The position numbers were made by a program, and so were the translations under genes. A stretch of 64,000 bases of DNA from Burkholderia latens (lineage in GTDB: Bacteria; Pseudomonadota; Gammaproteobacteria; Burkholderiales; Burkholderiaceae). Positions 23,760-31,571 of this stretch are shown piece after piece. The stretch covers positions 310,001 through 374,000 of the forward strand of contig NZ_CP013438.1 in the NCBI RefSeq assembly GCF_001718795.1, given 5' to 3'. The notes below the pieces were generated by a model. The model did no database searches. It was given only the letters and a program-made list of their open reading frames with translations, and was not told where the DNA came from. The first letter of the stretch is position 1. The number at the start of each line of letters is the position of its first letter.

Positions 23760-26579
23760 ATGAAACGCTATACGGTCGGCATCGACCTTGGCACGAGCAA
23801 CACGGTCGTCGCATACGTCGAGGCCGGGTCGGACACGATCCGCGTGTTCGACGTCGACCAACTGGTCGGCCCCGGCGCGGTGGCCGCGCAGCCGCTGTTG
23901 CCGTCGGTGCGCTATCACCCGGCAGCGGGGGAGCTGCCGCCGGATGCGCTGCGGTTGCCGTGGACTTCCGGCTCGAACGCTCATGCCACGGCCGGTGCAA
24001 AGGCCGATGTGAAAACAGGCGCGACGGCCGATGTGAACGCCGACGCGAACGCAGGTGCGAACGCCGATGCGCTGCCGGCCGTGATCGGACGCTATGCGCG
24101 CACGCTCGGTGCGCAGGTGCCGGGGCGGCTCGTGACCAGCGCGAAGAGCTGGCTGTCGCACGCGTCGGTCGACCGGCTCGCGGCGATCCTGCCGTGGGGG
24201 GCGGCCGACGGCGTCGACAAGGTGTCGCCGGTCGACGCGAGCGCGAGTTATCTCGCGCACGTGCGTGCCGCCTGGGACGCACGCTTTCCCGATGCGCCGC
24301 TCGCGAAGCAGGACGTGATCCTCACTGTGCCGGCGTCGTTCGACGACGGCGCGCGCGCGTTGACGGTCGAAGCCGCCCGGCGCGCGAAACTGCCGGCGCT
24401 GCGGCTGCTGGAAGAGCCGCAAGCCGCGTTCTACGACTGGCTGTACGGTCAGCGCGCGACGTTGCGCGACACGTTCGCCGTGCCCCGCCGCGTGTTGATC
24501 TGCGACGTCGGCGGCGGCACGACCGATCTGACGCTGGTCGACGTCGCGCCCGGCGACGACGGCGAGCCGGCCTTCACGCGCGTCGGTGTCGGCGACCACC
24601 TGATGCTTGGCGGCGACAACATGGACCTCGCGCTCGCGCGTCTGGTCGAAAGCCGGCTGACCGAGCCGGGCACGCGGCTGTCCGCCGCGAGCCTGTCGCA
24701 GCTCGTCGAACGCTGCCGCGCGGCGAAGGAGCGGTTGCTCGGCGACGACGCGCCCGCGTCCGTCACCGTGACGCTGCTCGGCGCGGGCAGCAAGCTCGTC
24801 GGCGGCGCGCGCTCGGCCGAGCTGACGCGCGACGAAGTCGAACGGATCGTCGTCGACGGTTTCTTTCCGCAGGTCGATGCCGGCGAGTTGCCGCGTCGTG
24901 CGCGCGCCGCGATCGTCGAATTCGGGTTGCCGTATGCAAGCGACGCGGCCGTCACACGGCACGTCGCCGCGTTCCTTGAGCGTCATGCGCAAGGCCCGCT
25001 GCCTGACACGCTGCTGCTCAACGGCGGCGTATTCCGCGCGCGTGCGCTCGCCGGTCGCCTCGCGCACACGCTCGGCGCGTGGCGCGGCGCGCCGCTCGAC
25101 GTGCTGCACAACGCGCATCCGGACGTGGCCGTCGCGCGCGGCGCGGTGGCCTACGGGCTCGCACGCGCCGGCCATGCGCCGCGTATCGGCGGCGGCTCGG
25201 CGCGCAGCTATTTCCTCGTGCTCGACGACGGCGATGCCGGCTCGGCACCGCGCGGCGTCTGCCTGCTGCCGCGCGGTTCGGAGGAGGGGCGCGAGATCCG
25301 GCTCGAGGAGCGCACGTTCGCGCTGCAGCTCGGGCAGCCGGTGCGCTTCCACCTCGTGTCGACCGTGGCCGACACCAGGTACCAGCCCGGCGACCTCGTC
25401 GAACTGGACGGCGGCGACTTCGTGCGGCTGCCCCCGATCGCGACGGTGGTCGACCGGCAAGCCAGCGGCGCTGCACACGAAACGCCGGTGAAACTGACCG
25501 CGTCGCTGACCGAAGTCGGTACGCTCGAAATGCACTGCATCGCGACCGACGACCCGTCGCGGCGCTGGCGACTCGAGTTCCAGCTGCGCGGCGACGCGCC
25601 CGCGCACGGCGGCGATCCCGCGCGCGCGCGCCATCCGCGTATCGATCAAGCGCTCGAGCTGATCGATCGCTCGTTCGGCAGCAAGTCGGCGAACGTGACG
25701 CCGAAGGACACGCGACGGTTGCGCGCGCAACTTGAACAAGTGCTCGGCCCGCGCGACGAGTGGGATGTCGCGCTCGCGCGCGAACTGTTCGATGCATTGC
25801 TCGCGCGCGCGCGCCGCCGGCGGCGTTCGGCCGATCACGAGCGTGCGTGGCTGAATCTCGCCGGCTATTGCCTGCGTCCGGGCTTCGGCCATCCGCTCGA
25901 TGCGTGGCGAATCGAGCAACTGTGGCCGCTGTTCGACGACGGTATCCAGTATGTGAACGACTCCCAGGTGTGGTCCGAGTGGTGGACGCTGTGGCGGCGC
26001 GTGGCTGGCGGACTCGACGACGATGCGCAGGCGCAGGTGCGCGATGCGATCGCATTCCTCGAACCGTCCGACGACAAGCGCCGCAAGCTGCCGTTCGATC
26101 CGGCCAAGGTCGGCCCGGCCGACATGACGCGCTTGTCCGCATCGCTCGAACGGTTGCCCGTGGCGCGCAAGGTGGAACTCGGCGAGCGGCTGATCGCGCA
26201 GTTGCAGAAGCCGGCCGATCGTACGCTCTGCGCTTGGGCGCTCGGGCGGATCGGCGCGCGGCGGCCGTTTTACGGCAGCGCGCACAGCGTCGTGCCGCCT
26301 GACGTCGCGCAGCATTGGCTCGACGCGCTGTTCGCACTCGACTGGAAGCAGGTCGAGCCGGCGGCATTCGCGGCCGCGCAAATCGCGCGAATGACTGGCG
26401 ATCGCGAGCGCGATCTGCCGGACGACACGCGCGAAGCGGTGATCAAACGGCTGTCGGCCGCGAACGCATCGACCGCATGGATCGAGATGGTGCGCGAGGC
26501 GATTGCCTTCGATGAAGCCGATACGGTGCGTGTGTTCGGTGAAACGCTACCGGCCGGGTTGAAACTGCTGGCGGCGTGA
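23760..26579 (+). CDS. Hsp70-family protein with C-terminal DUF3731-type domain (second paralogue)
   Basis: 939 aa, six bases after the first paralogue. ATPase motifs GIDLGTSNTVVAYV, CDVGGGTTDLTLVDV and LNGGVF are intact. It aligns through the first paralogue and then adds about 320 residues (from RIDQALELIDRSFGSK) rich in W, R and helices, the extension typical of the second gene in these pairs. Residues 75-104 are a low-complexity insert rich in Ala, Asn and Asp that the paralogue lacks (it has FAVGEMARTRG at this point). Together the three genes probably make one chaperone-like machine. Confidence 0.88.
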   Translation: MKRYTVGIDLGTSNTVVAYVEAGSDTIRVFDVDQLVGPGAVAAQPLLPSVRYHPAAGELPPDALRLPWTSGSNAHATAGAKADVKTGATADVNADANAGANADALPAVIGRYARTLGAQVPGRLVTSAKSWLSHASVDRLAAILPWGAADGVDKVSPVDASASYLAHVRAAWDARFPDAPLAKQDVILTVPASFDDGARALTVEAARRAKLPALRLLEEPQAAFYDWLYGQRATLRDTFAVPRRVLICDVGGGTTDLTLVDVAPGDDGEPAFTRVGVGDHLMLGGDNMDLALARLVESRLTEPGTRLSAASLSQLVERCRAAKERLLGDDAPASVTVTLLGAGSKLVGGARSAELTRDEVERIVVDGFFPQVDAGELPRRARAAIVEFGLPYASDAAVTRHVAAFLERHAQGPLPDTLLLNGGVFRARALAGRLAHTLGAWRGAPLDVLHNAHPDVAVARGAVAYGLARAGHAPRIGGGSARSYFLVLDDGDAGSAPRGVCLLPRGSEEGREIRLEERTFALQLGQPVRFHLVSTVADTRYQPGDLVELDGGDFVRLPPIATVVDRQASGAAHETPVKLTASLTEVGTLEMHCIATDDPSRRWRLEFQLRGDAPAHGGDPARARHPRIDQALELIDRSFGSKSANVTPKDTRRLRAQLEQVLGPRDEWDVALARELFDALLARARRRRRSADHERAWLNLAGYCLRPGFGHPLDAWRIEQLWPLFDDGIQYVNDSQVWSEWWTLWRRVAGGLDDDAQAQVRDAIAFLEPSDDKRRKLPFDPAKVGPADMTRLSASLERLPVARKVELGERLIAQLQKPADRTLCAWALGRIGARRPFYGSAHSVVPPDVAQHWLDALFALDWKQVEPAAFAAAQIARMTGDRERDLPDDTREAVIKRLSAANASTAWIEMVREAIAFDEADTVRVFGETLPAGLKLLAA

Positions 26580-26679
26580 TCGAAGGCGGGATGGTTCGGT
26601 CTGGGGCGCCATGTTCAGGCTCGCAGACCGAAGCACTGCGTGGCCGCACTGCGACATCTGCCCGGACGCGTTCACGGAA

Positions 26680-28095
26680 TCATCGAGACTCCGGCCCGGT
26701 ACGCCGCGGAAACGTCAACACCACGGCAAACCCGCCTCGCTCGGGGAACGCGAACCCCACACGGCCGCCGTGCGCTTTCATCACTTCCTGCACGATCGCG
26801 AGGCCGAGTCCCGACCCGGTGCGGCGCTCGCTGCCGTCCGGTGCGATCCTCACGAACGGCTGCAATGCCGCGTCCCAATGCGCACGCGGAATGCCGCGGC
26901 CGTTGTCGGTGACGGTCAGCGTGACCGTACCGTCAACGCTCCCCGCGGTCGCGACCGACACGACGATGTCGTCCGCATGCCCATGCAGCAATGCGTTGTG
27001 CACCACGTTCGACAACGCTTCCTGCAAGCTGATCGCATCGCCGTCGATCCACGCCTGCGACGCATCGCTCGCGAACGCGACGGCGACGTCGCGTTCGTCC
27101 GCGAGTGGAATTGCGCGGCCGAGCACGTCCTTCGCCAGCGCGACGAGCTCGACCGGCTGCAGCGGCACGGCCTCGGTGCGATGGATCACCATCGCATGAT
27201 TGAGCAGCTGCCCGGTGAGACGCCCGACATCCGAGCACGTCGCGCGCAATGCATCGAGCCGTGCCGCATGACGAGCCGGATCGTCTTCCCCGTCGAGCAG
27301 CTCGATCTGCGCATCGAGCCGCGCGAGCGGCGTACGCATCTGGTGTGCGGCATCGGCGATGAAGCGCTGCATCGCGTTGATCCGCTCGGCCAGCCGGCGT
27401 ATCAGTCCGTTGATCGACCCGATGATCGCGTCGATCTCGCTCGGCGTATCGACGGCGACCGGCCGCAGGTCGGCCGGATCGCGCGCGGCAATGATCGCGT
27501 CGATCTGCGCGAGCGGACGCAGCCCGCGCCGGATCGCGAGTCCGCTCGCACCGATCGCGAGCACGCTCATCAGCAGGATCAGCGTCCATACCTTGATGCT
27601 CATGTCGTTCGTCAGCTGCTGCCGCGCATTGGTTGTCTGCGCAACGGTTACGAGCGCCCAGCCCGGCGTGCTTTCCTCCGGCATGTAGCGCGCGATGGTC
27701 GCCGTGCGGATCCGGTGCCCCTGGTAGACGCCATTCGCGAACGCAGGGCCCTGCTTCGCGGCGGCGAGCGTCGCGGGGCTCGCGAGATCGTTGTAACCGG
27801 CCACGACGACGCCGCGCGAATCGACGACCTTGTAATAGACGAGGTCGTAGCGCGACAGCGTCGACAACGCGGCCACGGGCGGATTCAGTGCGAGCACGCC
27901 GCCTTGCACGTACAGGTTCTCCGCGACCTGGATCGACGCGCCCGCGAGCAACTGATCGTACGCACGTTCGGCCGCGACGCCGGCGTAATAGCGCGCGATC
28001 GCGGCCAGCGCAAACGCGCCGCTCGCGACGACGAGCGCGATGAACAGCAGCGTGCGCCCGAACAGCGTCTTCGGGAACCAGTCAATGCGCGGCAA
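26680..28095 (-). CDS. Sensor histidine kinase, TctE-like
   Basis: 471 aa. TM1 at about 12-35, periplasmic sensor region to about 165, TM2 at 168-188. HisKA phospho-accepting H251 (IADAAHQMRTPLARL), ATPase boxes N (NVVHNALLHG) and G (DNGRGIP, GSGLGLAIV). The start is TTG at 28095, overlapping the regulator gene by 14 bp; no ATG fits. With the RR it forms a system of the tricarboxylate (TctDE) type, probably sensing a carboxylate for the transport genes on the other strand. Confidence 0.88.
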   Translation of the reverse strand: MPRIDWFPKTLFGRTLLFIALVVASGAFALAAIARYYAGVAAERAYDQLLAGASIQVAENLYVQGGVLALNPPVAALSTLSRYDLVYYKVVDSRGVVVAGYNDLASPATLAAAKQGPAFANGVYQGHRIRTATIARYMPEESTPGWALVTVAQTTNARQQLTNDMSIKVWTLILLMSVLAIGASGLAIRRGLRPLAQIDAIIAARDPADLRPVAVDTPSEIDAIIGSINGLIRRLAERINAMQRFIADAAHQMRTPLARLDAQIELLDGEDDPARHAARLDALRATCSDVGRLTGQLLNHAMVIHRTEAVPLQPVELVALAKDVLGRAIPLADERDVAVAFASDASQAWIDGDAISLQEALSNVVHNALLHGHADDIVVSVATAGSVDGTVTLTVTDNGRGIPRAHWDAALQPFVRIAPDGSERRTGSGLGLAIVQEVMKAHGGRVGFAFPERGGFAVVLTFPRRTGPESR

Positions 28096-28747
28096 TCTGA
28101 TACCCCATCCCGCGGGCGGTGCGGATCTCGACCGAGCTGCCCTGCAGCTTCTTGCGCACGCGCGTCACGTATTGCTCGACCGCGTTCGCGGTCGGCTCGT
28201 TGCCGAAGCTGAACAGCTGGTTCAGCAGTTCGTCCTTCGAAAAGATCCGCTGCGGGCGGCTCGCGAGAATCTCGAGCAGCGCGAATTCCTGCCGCGACAA
28301 CGACAGCGGCCGGCCGTCGAGTTCGGCGAGGCGGCTGCTGCGGTCGATCACGAGGCCGCCGAGCGTCAGCACGTCGTTCGCATGCCCGCTGTTGCGGCGC
28401 AGCAGCGCCTGCACACGCGCATCGAGCTCGCGATAGTCGAACGGCTTCACGAGATAGTCGTCGGCGCCGAGCCCGAGGCCGCTCACGCGATCGTCGATCG
28501 CCGAGCGCGCGGTGACGAGCAGCACCGGCGTCGTGCTGCCCGATGCGCGCAGATTGCGCAGCACCGCGAAGCCGTCGAGGCCGGGCAGGTTCGCATCGAG
28601 CACGACGAGATCGAAGCGCTCGACGCGCAGCAGGCCGTTCGCGGTCGAGCCGTCGGTTTCGAGATCGACGGCGTGGCCGAGCCGCGCGAGGCGGCTGCGG
28701 ATCGCCGCGCCGATTTCGGCATCGTCCTCCACGACGAGAATGCGCAT
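28082..28747 (-). CDS. OmpR-family response regulator, TctD-like
   Basis: 221 aa. Receiver with acidic pocket EDD (7-9) and phosphorylation site D51, K-containing loop VKPFDYRELD, then a winged helix with LSLSRQEFALLEILASRPQRIFSKDELLNQL and AVEQYVTRVRKKL. First gene of the two-component operon, divergent from the small ORF/binding-protein/MFS genes, so these are its likely targets. Confidence 0.9.
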   Translation of the reverse strand: MRILVVEDDAEIGAAIRSRLARLGHAVDLETDGSTANGLLRVERFDLVVLDANLPGLDGFAVLRNLRASGSTTPVLLVTARSAIDDRVSGLGLGADDYLVKPFDYRELDARVQALLRRNSGHANDVLTLGGLVIDRSSRLAELDGRPLSLSRQEFALLEILASRPQRIFSKDELLNQLFSFGNEPTANAVEQYVTRVRKKLQGSSVEIRTARGMGYQIAAH

Positions 28748-28878
28748 GGTGCCGTTTGCAGGTAGAGGGTTAGGGGTTTTCCCCGGGGCGGGATGTCAGC
28801 ATTTTCTCAGACTCGGCCGATAACCTGTGTTCAGCCGGAACGATCGACGACGGCATTAATACCAGAGGAGACGACAAC

Positions 28879-28989
28879 ATGCAGCATGGGACGCGCACGA
28901 CGAACGCGCAGCCGGATCGGCGGCAACGCGTGACGCCGGCTGCCGCGTCGGCACATGCAGCGTGCCGCGCGGAGGCGCGCGAATGTTGA
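28879..28989 (+). CDS. Putative 36-aa leader peptide, overlapping the binding-protein start
   Basis: ATG 28879 has a near-ideal AGAGGAG seven to ten bases upstream. The frame encodes MQHGTRTTNAQPDRRQ... and ends with TGA at 28987-28989 within ATGTTGA, so its stop overlaps the start of the next gene (28983). The arrangement suggests translational coupling or a regulatory leader. No similarity recognised; it may not make a stable protein. Confidence 0.5.
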   Translation: MQHGTRTTNAQPDRRQRVTPAAASAHAACRAEAREC

Positions 28990-30008
28990 CGTCGGCCCGC
29001 CGCCGCACGTTGCTTGCCGCCGGCCTCGGGATGCTGGGCGCGCTCGGCGCGCCGTCGCTGGTGCGCGCGACGCCGCGCACGGTGCGGATCTCGAAAGGCT
29101 ATGGCGTGCTTTACCTGCCGCTGCTCGTGATGGAGAAGCAGCGGCTGTTCGAGCGGCACGCGGCGCGGCACGGCCTGCGCGATGTCGCGGTCGACTGGGT
29201 GCTGCTCGACGGCGGCAATTCCGTCAACGACGCGATGATGGCCGGCACGCTGGACTTCGCCGGCGCCGGCGCACCGGGCTTCATCGAGCTGTGGGCGCGC
29301 GCGCGCGGCATTCCGAACGTCGAGGTGATCGGTATCAGCGGATTGTCGACGACGTCGCTGTCGCTCAACGCCAATCGTCCGGGCCTCGCGTCGCTGCGCG
29401 ACTTCACGCGGTCCGACCGGATCGCGGTGCCGGGCATCCGCACGTCGTTGTCGGCGGTCGTGCTGCAGATGGTCGCGAGCCGGCAGCTCGGCGCCGCGCA
29501 TTTCGCGCAGCTCGATTCGATCACGGTGAACCTGCCGCATCCGCAGGCGATGCAGGCGCTGATTCGCCGCGACAGCGGCGTCACCGCGCACTTCACGTCG
29601 CCGCCGTTCTCGACGCTCGAATTGCGGCAGCCGGGCATTCATCGCGTCGTGAACTCGATTGACGTGCTCGGCCCGATGACGCTCGACGTCGTGTTCGCGC
29701 CGAAGCGTCTCATCGATGCGGAGCCGGCGCTGGCCAGCGCGTTTCTCGGCGCGCTCGACGAAGCGAACCGGCTGATCGCGCAGGATCGGCGCGCGGCCGC
29801 CGCGCTGTATGCGGCGTCATCGGGCGTCGGCGTGTCGCACGACGATGTAATGCGGATGCTCGCCGCGCCGGACACGCGGTTCTCTGTGCAGCCCAACCAG
29901 CTGATGGACTACGTCGAGTTTCTGTATCTCGCCGGGACGATCAAGGCGAAGCCGCGCGCGTGGCGCGACATGTTCGCGCCGATGCTCGACGACTACCGGA
30001 CCGGCTGA
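28983..30008 (+). CDS. ABC-type substrate-binding protein, NitT/TauT family
   Basis: 341 aa. Twin-arginine-like or Sec signal (RRRTLLAAGLGMLGALGAPSLVRA), then a type II binding fold with VRISKGYGVLYLPLLVMEKQ, AGAGAPGFIELWARARG and NPN-like tail features of the aliphatic sulfonate/nitrate/taurine class. GGAGG lies 8 bases before ATG 28983. No ABC permease or ATPase genes adjoin; the next gene is an MFS permease, so this may be an orphan binding protein or act with a remote transporter. Confidence 0.82.
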   Translation: MLTSARRRTLLAAGLGMLGALGAPSLVRATPRTVRISKGYGVLYLPLLVMEKQRLFERHAARHGLRDVAVDWVLLDGGNSVNDAMMAGTLDFAGAGAPGFIELWARARGIPNVEVIGISGLSTTSLSLNANRPGLASLRDFTRSDRIAVPGIRTSLSAVVLQMVASRQLGAAHFAQLDSITVNLPHPQAMQALIRRDSGVTAHFTSPPFSTLELRQPGIHRVVNSIDVLGPMTLDVVFAPKRLIDAEPALASAFLGALDEANRLIAQDRRAAAALYAASSGVGVSHDDVMRMLAAPDTRFSVQPNQLMDYVEFLYLAGTIKAKPRAWRDMFAPMLDDYRTG

Positions 30009-30121
30009 CGACGGACGTTCTGCACTCGACCACGATTTTCACGAACACCTCGGCGCCCGCGCATATGTCGCGCGGTGCGCCGATTCAACCGACAAGCAAC
30101 CGATTCACGGAGGAGCCCGCA

Positions 30122-31435
30122 GTGAATGTCACCACCGAAACCCAGGACGCCGCGTCCGTCGAAGAGCAGCGCATCATGTCGAAGATGGCGCGGCGCCTGC
30201 TGCCCATTCTCGTCGTGATGTTCCTGATCGCGTTCATCGACCGGCAGAACGTCGGCTTCGCGAAACTGCAGATGGTGCACAGCCTCGGGATGACCGAGGC
30301 CGCGTTCGGTCTCGCGTCCTCGCTGTTCTTCATCGGCTACCTGCTGTTCGAGGTGCCGAGCACGCTCGCGCTGCATCGTTACGGCGCGCGCGTATGGCTC
30401 GCGCGGATCATGCTGACGTGGGGGCTCATCACGGTGCTGATGGGCTTCACGACGTCGATGCCCGCGTTCTGCTCGCTGCGCTTTGTGCTCGGGATCGCCG
30501 AAGCCGGCTTCTATCCGGGCGTGATCTATTACCTGACGCTGTGGTTCCCGCAGAGCTACCGCGCGAAGGTGCTCGGGATCTTCACGCTCGGCAGCGCGCT
30601 CGCGAACATGCTCGGCTCGCTGGTCGGCGGCGTATTGCTGAGCCTGAACGGCGTGTGGGGGCTCGCGGGCTGGCAGTGGGTGTTCGTGGCGACGGGGCTG
30701 CCGGCCGTGATCGTCGCGATCGTCGTGTTTCGCGTGCTGCCGGCGTCGTTCCGCGACGCGCCGTTCCTCGACGACCGCGAGAAGCAGATCGTTGCAGCCG
30801 CGCTGGAGCGCGAGAAACCGGCGCACGCCGAGCATGCGCAGCCGTGGAAGGCGCTGCTCGATCCGCGCGTGATGCTGTTCGCCGCGACGTACATGCTGAT
30901 GTCGACGTCGCTGTACGGCGTCACGTACTGGCTGCCGACCCTCGTGAAATCGTTCGGCGTGTCGAGCACGACGAACGGTTTCCTGAGTATGCTGCCGTGG
31001 GCGCTCGCGGTGGTGCTGCTGGTGTGGCTGCCGTCGAAGCTGCGCCGCGCGAAGAGCATCCTGCGCACGATCGCGATCGTCGCGGCGCTGGGTGCGCTCG
31101 GCTTCCTGCTGAGCCTCGTGCTGCCGTCGACGCCGCTGCGCTTCATCGCGCTCGTGCTGGGCGGCGCCTGCATTCCGCTGCTGTATCCGTGCTTCTGGTC
31201 GATGCCGCCGCGTTACTTCACCGGCGCGCGCGCGGCGGCGAGCGTTGCCGCGATCAATTCGATCGGCAACCTCGGCGGTTTCTTCAGCCAGAACCTGATG
31301 CCGTTCGCGGGCAAGGTCACGGGCACCGCGTTCGGGCCGATGATCGTGCCGATCGTGTGCCTCGCGTTGCTCGGGATCGGCGCACTGGTTGCATGGACGC
31401 GGTCCGAGCGCGGGATGGTGGCGGCGCGGGCGTAA
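30122..31435 (+). CDS. MFS transporter, anion:cation symporter (ACS) family
   Basis: 437 aa from GTG 30122 (CGGAGGAG upstream). Family features: SKMARRLLPILVVMFLIAFIDRQNVGFAKLQM at the first helix, the GIAEAGFYPGVIYYLTLWFP helix typical of tartrate/phthalate/glucarate permeases, twelve hydrophobic segments. A proton symporter for organic anions is likely. It follows the binding-protein gene by 113 bp and lies across from a TctDE-like system, consistent with carboxylate uptake. Confidence 0.88.
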   Translation: MNVTTETQDAASVEEQRIMSKMARRLLPILVVMFLIAFIDRQNVGFAKLQMVHSLGMTEAAFGLASSLFFIGYLLFEVPSTLALHRYGARVWLARIMLTWGLITVLMGFTTSMPAFCSLRFVLGIAEAGFYPGVIYYLTLWFPQSYRAKVLGIFTLGSALANMLGSLVGGVLLSLNGVWGLAGWQWVFVATGLPAVIVAIVVFRVLPASFRDAPFLDDREKQIVAAALEREKPAHAEHAQPWKALLDPRVMLFAATYMLMSTSLYGVTYWLPTLVKSFGVSSTTNGFLSMLPWALAVVLLVWLPSKLRRAKSILRTIAIVAALGALGFLLSLVLPSTPLRFIALVLGGACIPLLYPCFWSMPPRYFTGARAAASVAAINSIGNLGGFFSQNLMPFAGKVTGTAFGPMIVPIVCLALLGIGALVAWTRSERGMVAARA

Positions 31436-31494
31436 GCCCGCCGGCCGCCCCACGCGACCGAACGGCCGACCGTCGTGGACCGGCCCGGGTTTCA

Positions 31495-31520
31495 CCGTGC
31501 ATGACAGGTGTCATGCACGG
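31495..31520. terminator. 12-bp perfect inverted repeat with 2-bp centre between convergent genes
   Basis: Arms CCGTGCATGACA and TGTCATGCACGG flank GG. It lies between the ends of the MFS gene (31435) and the kinase gene (31572). Position favours a bidirectional terminator, but no T-run follows and near-continuous palindromes of this type are also protein-binding sites. Confidence 0.5.
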
Positions 31521-31571
31521 AGAGAGCACCGACCGCTCCCGGCGACCGCCGCCATTGCGGCGTCGAGCGCA

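Noticed and set aside
28962..28982. GTG start for the binding protein seven codons upstream
   Set aside because: ATG 28983 has GGAGG at ideal spacing and gives a clean signal peptide.
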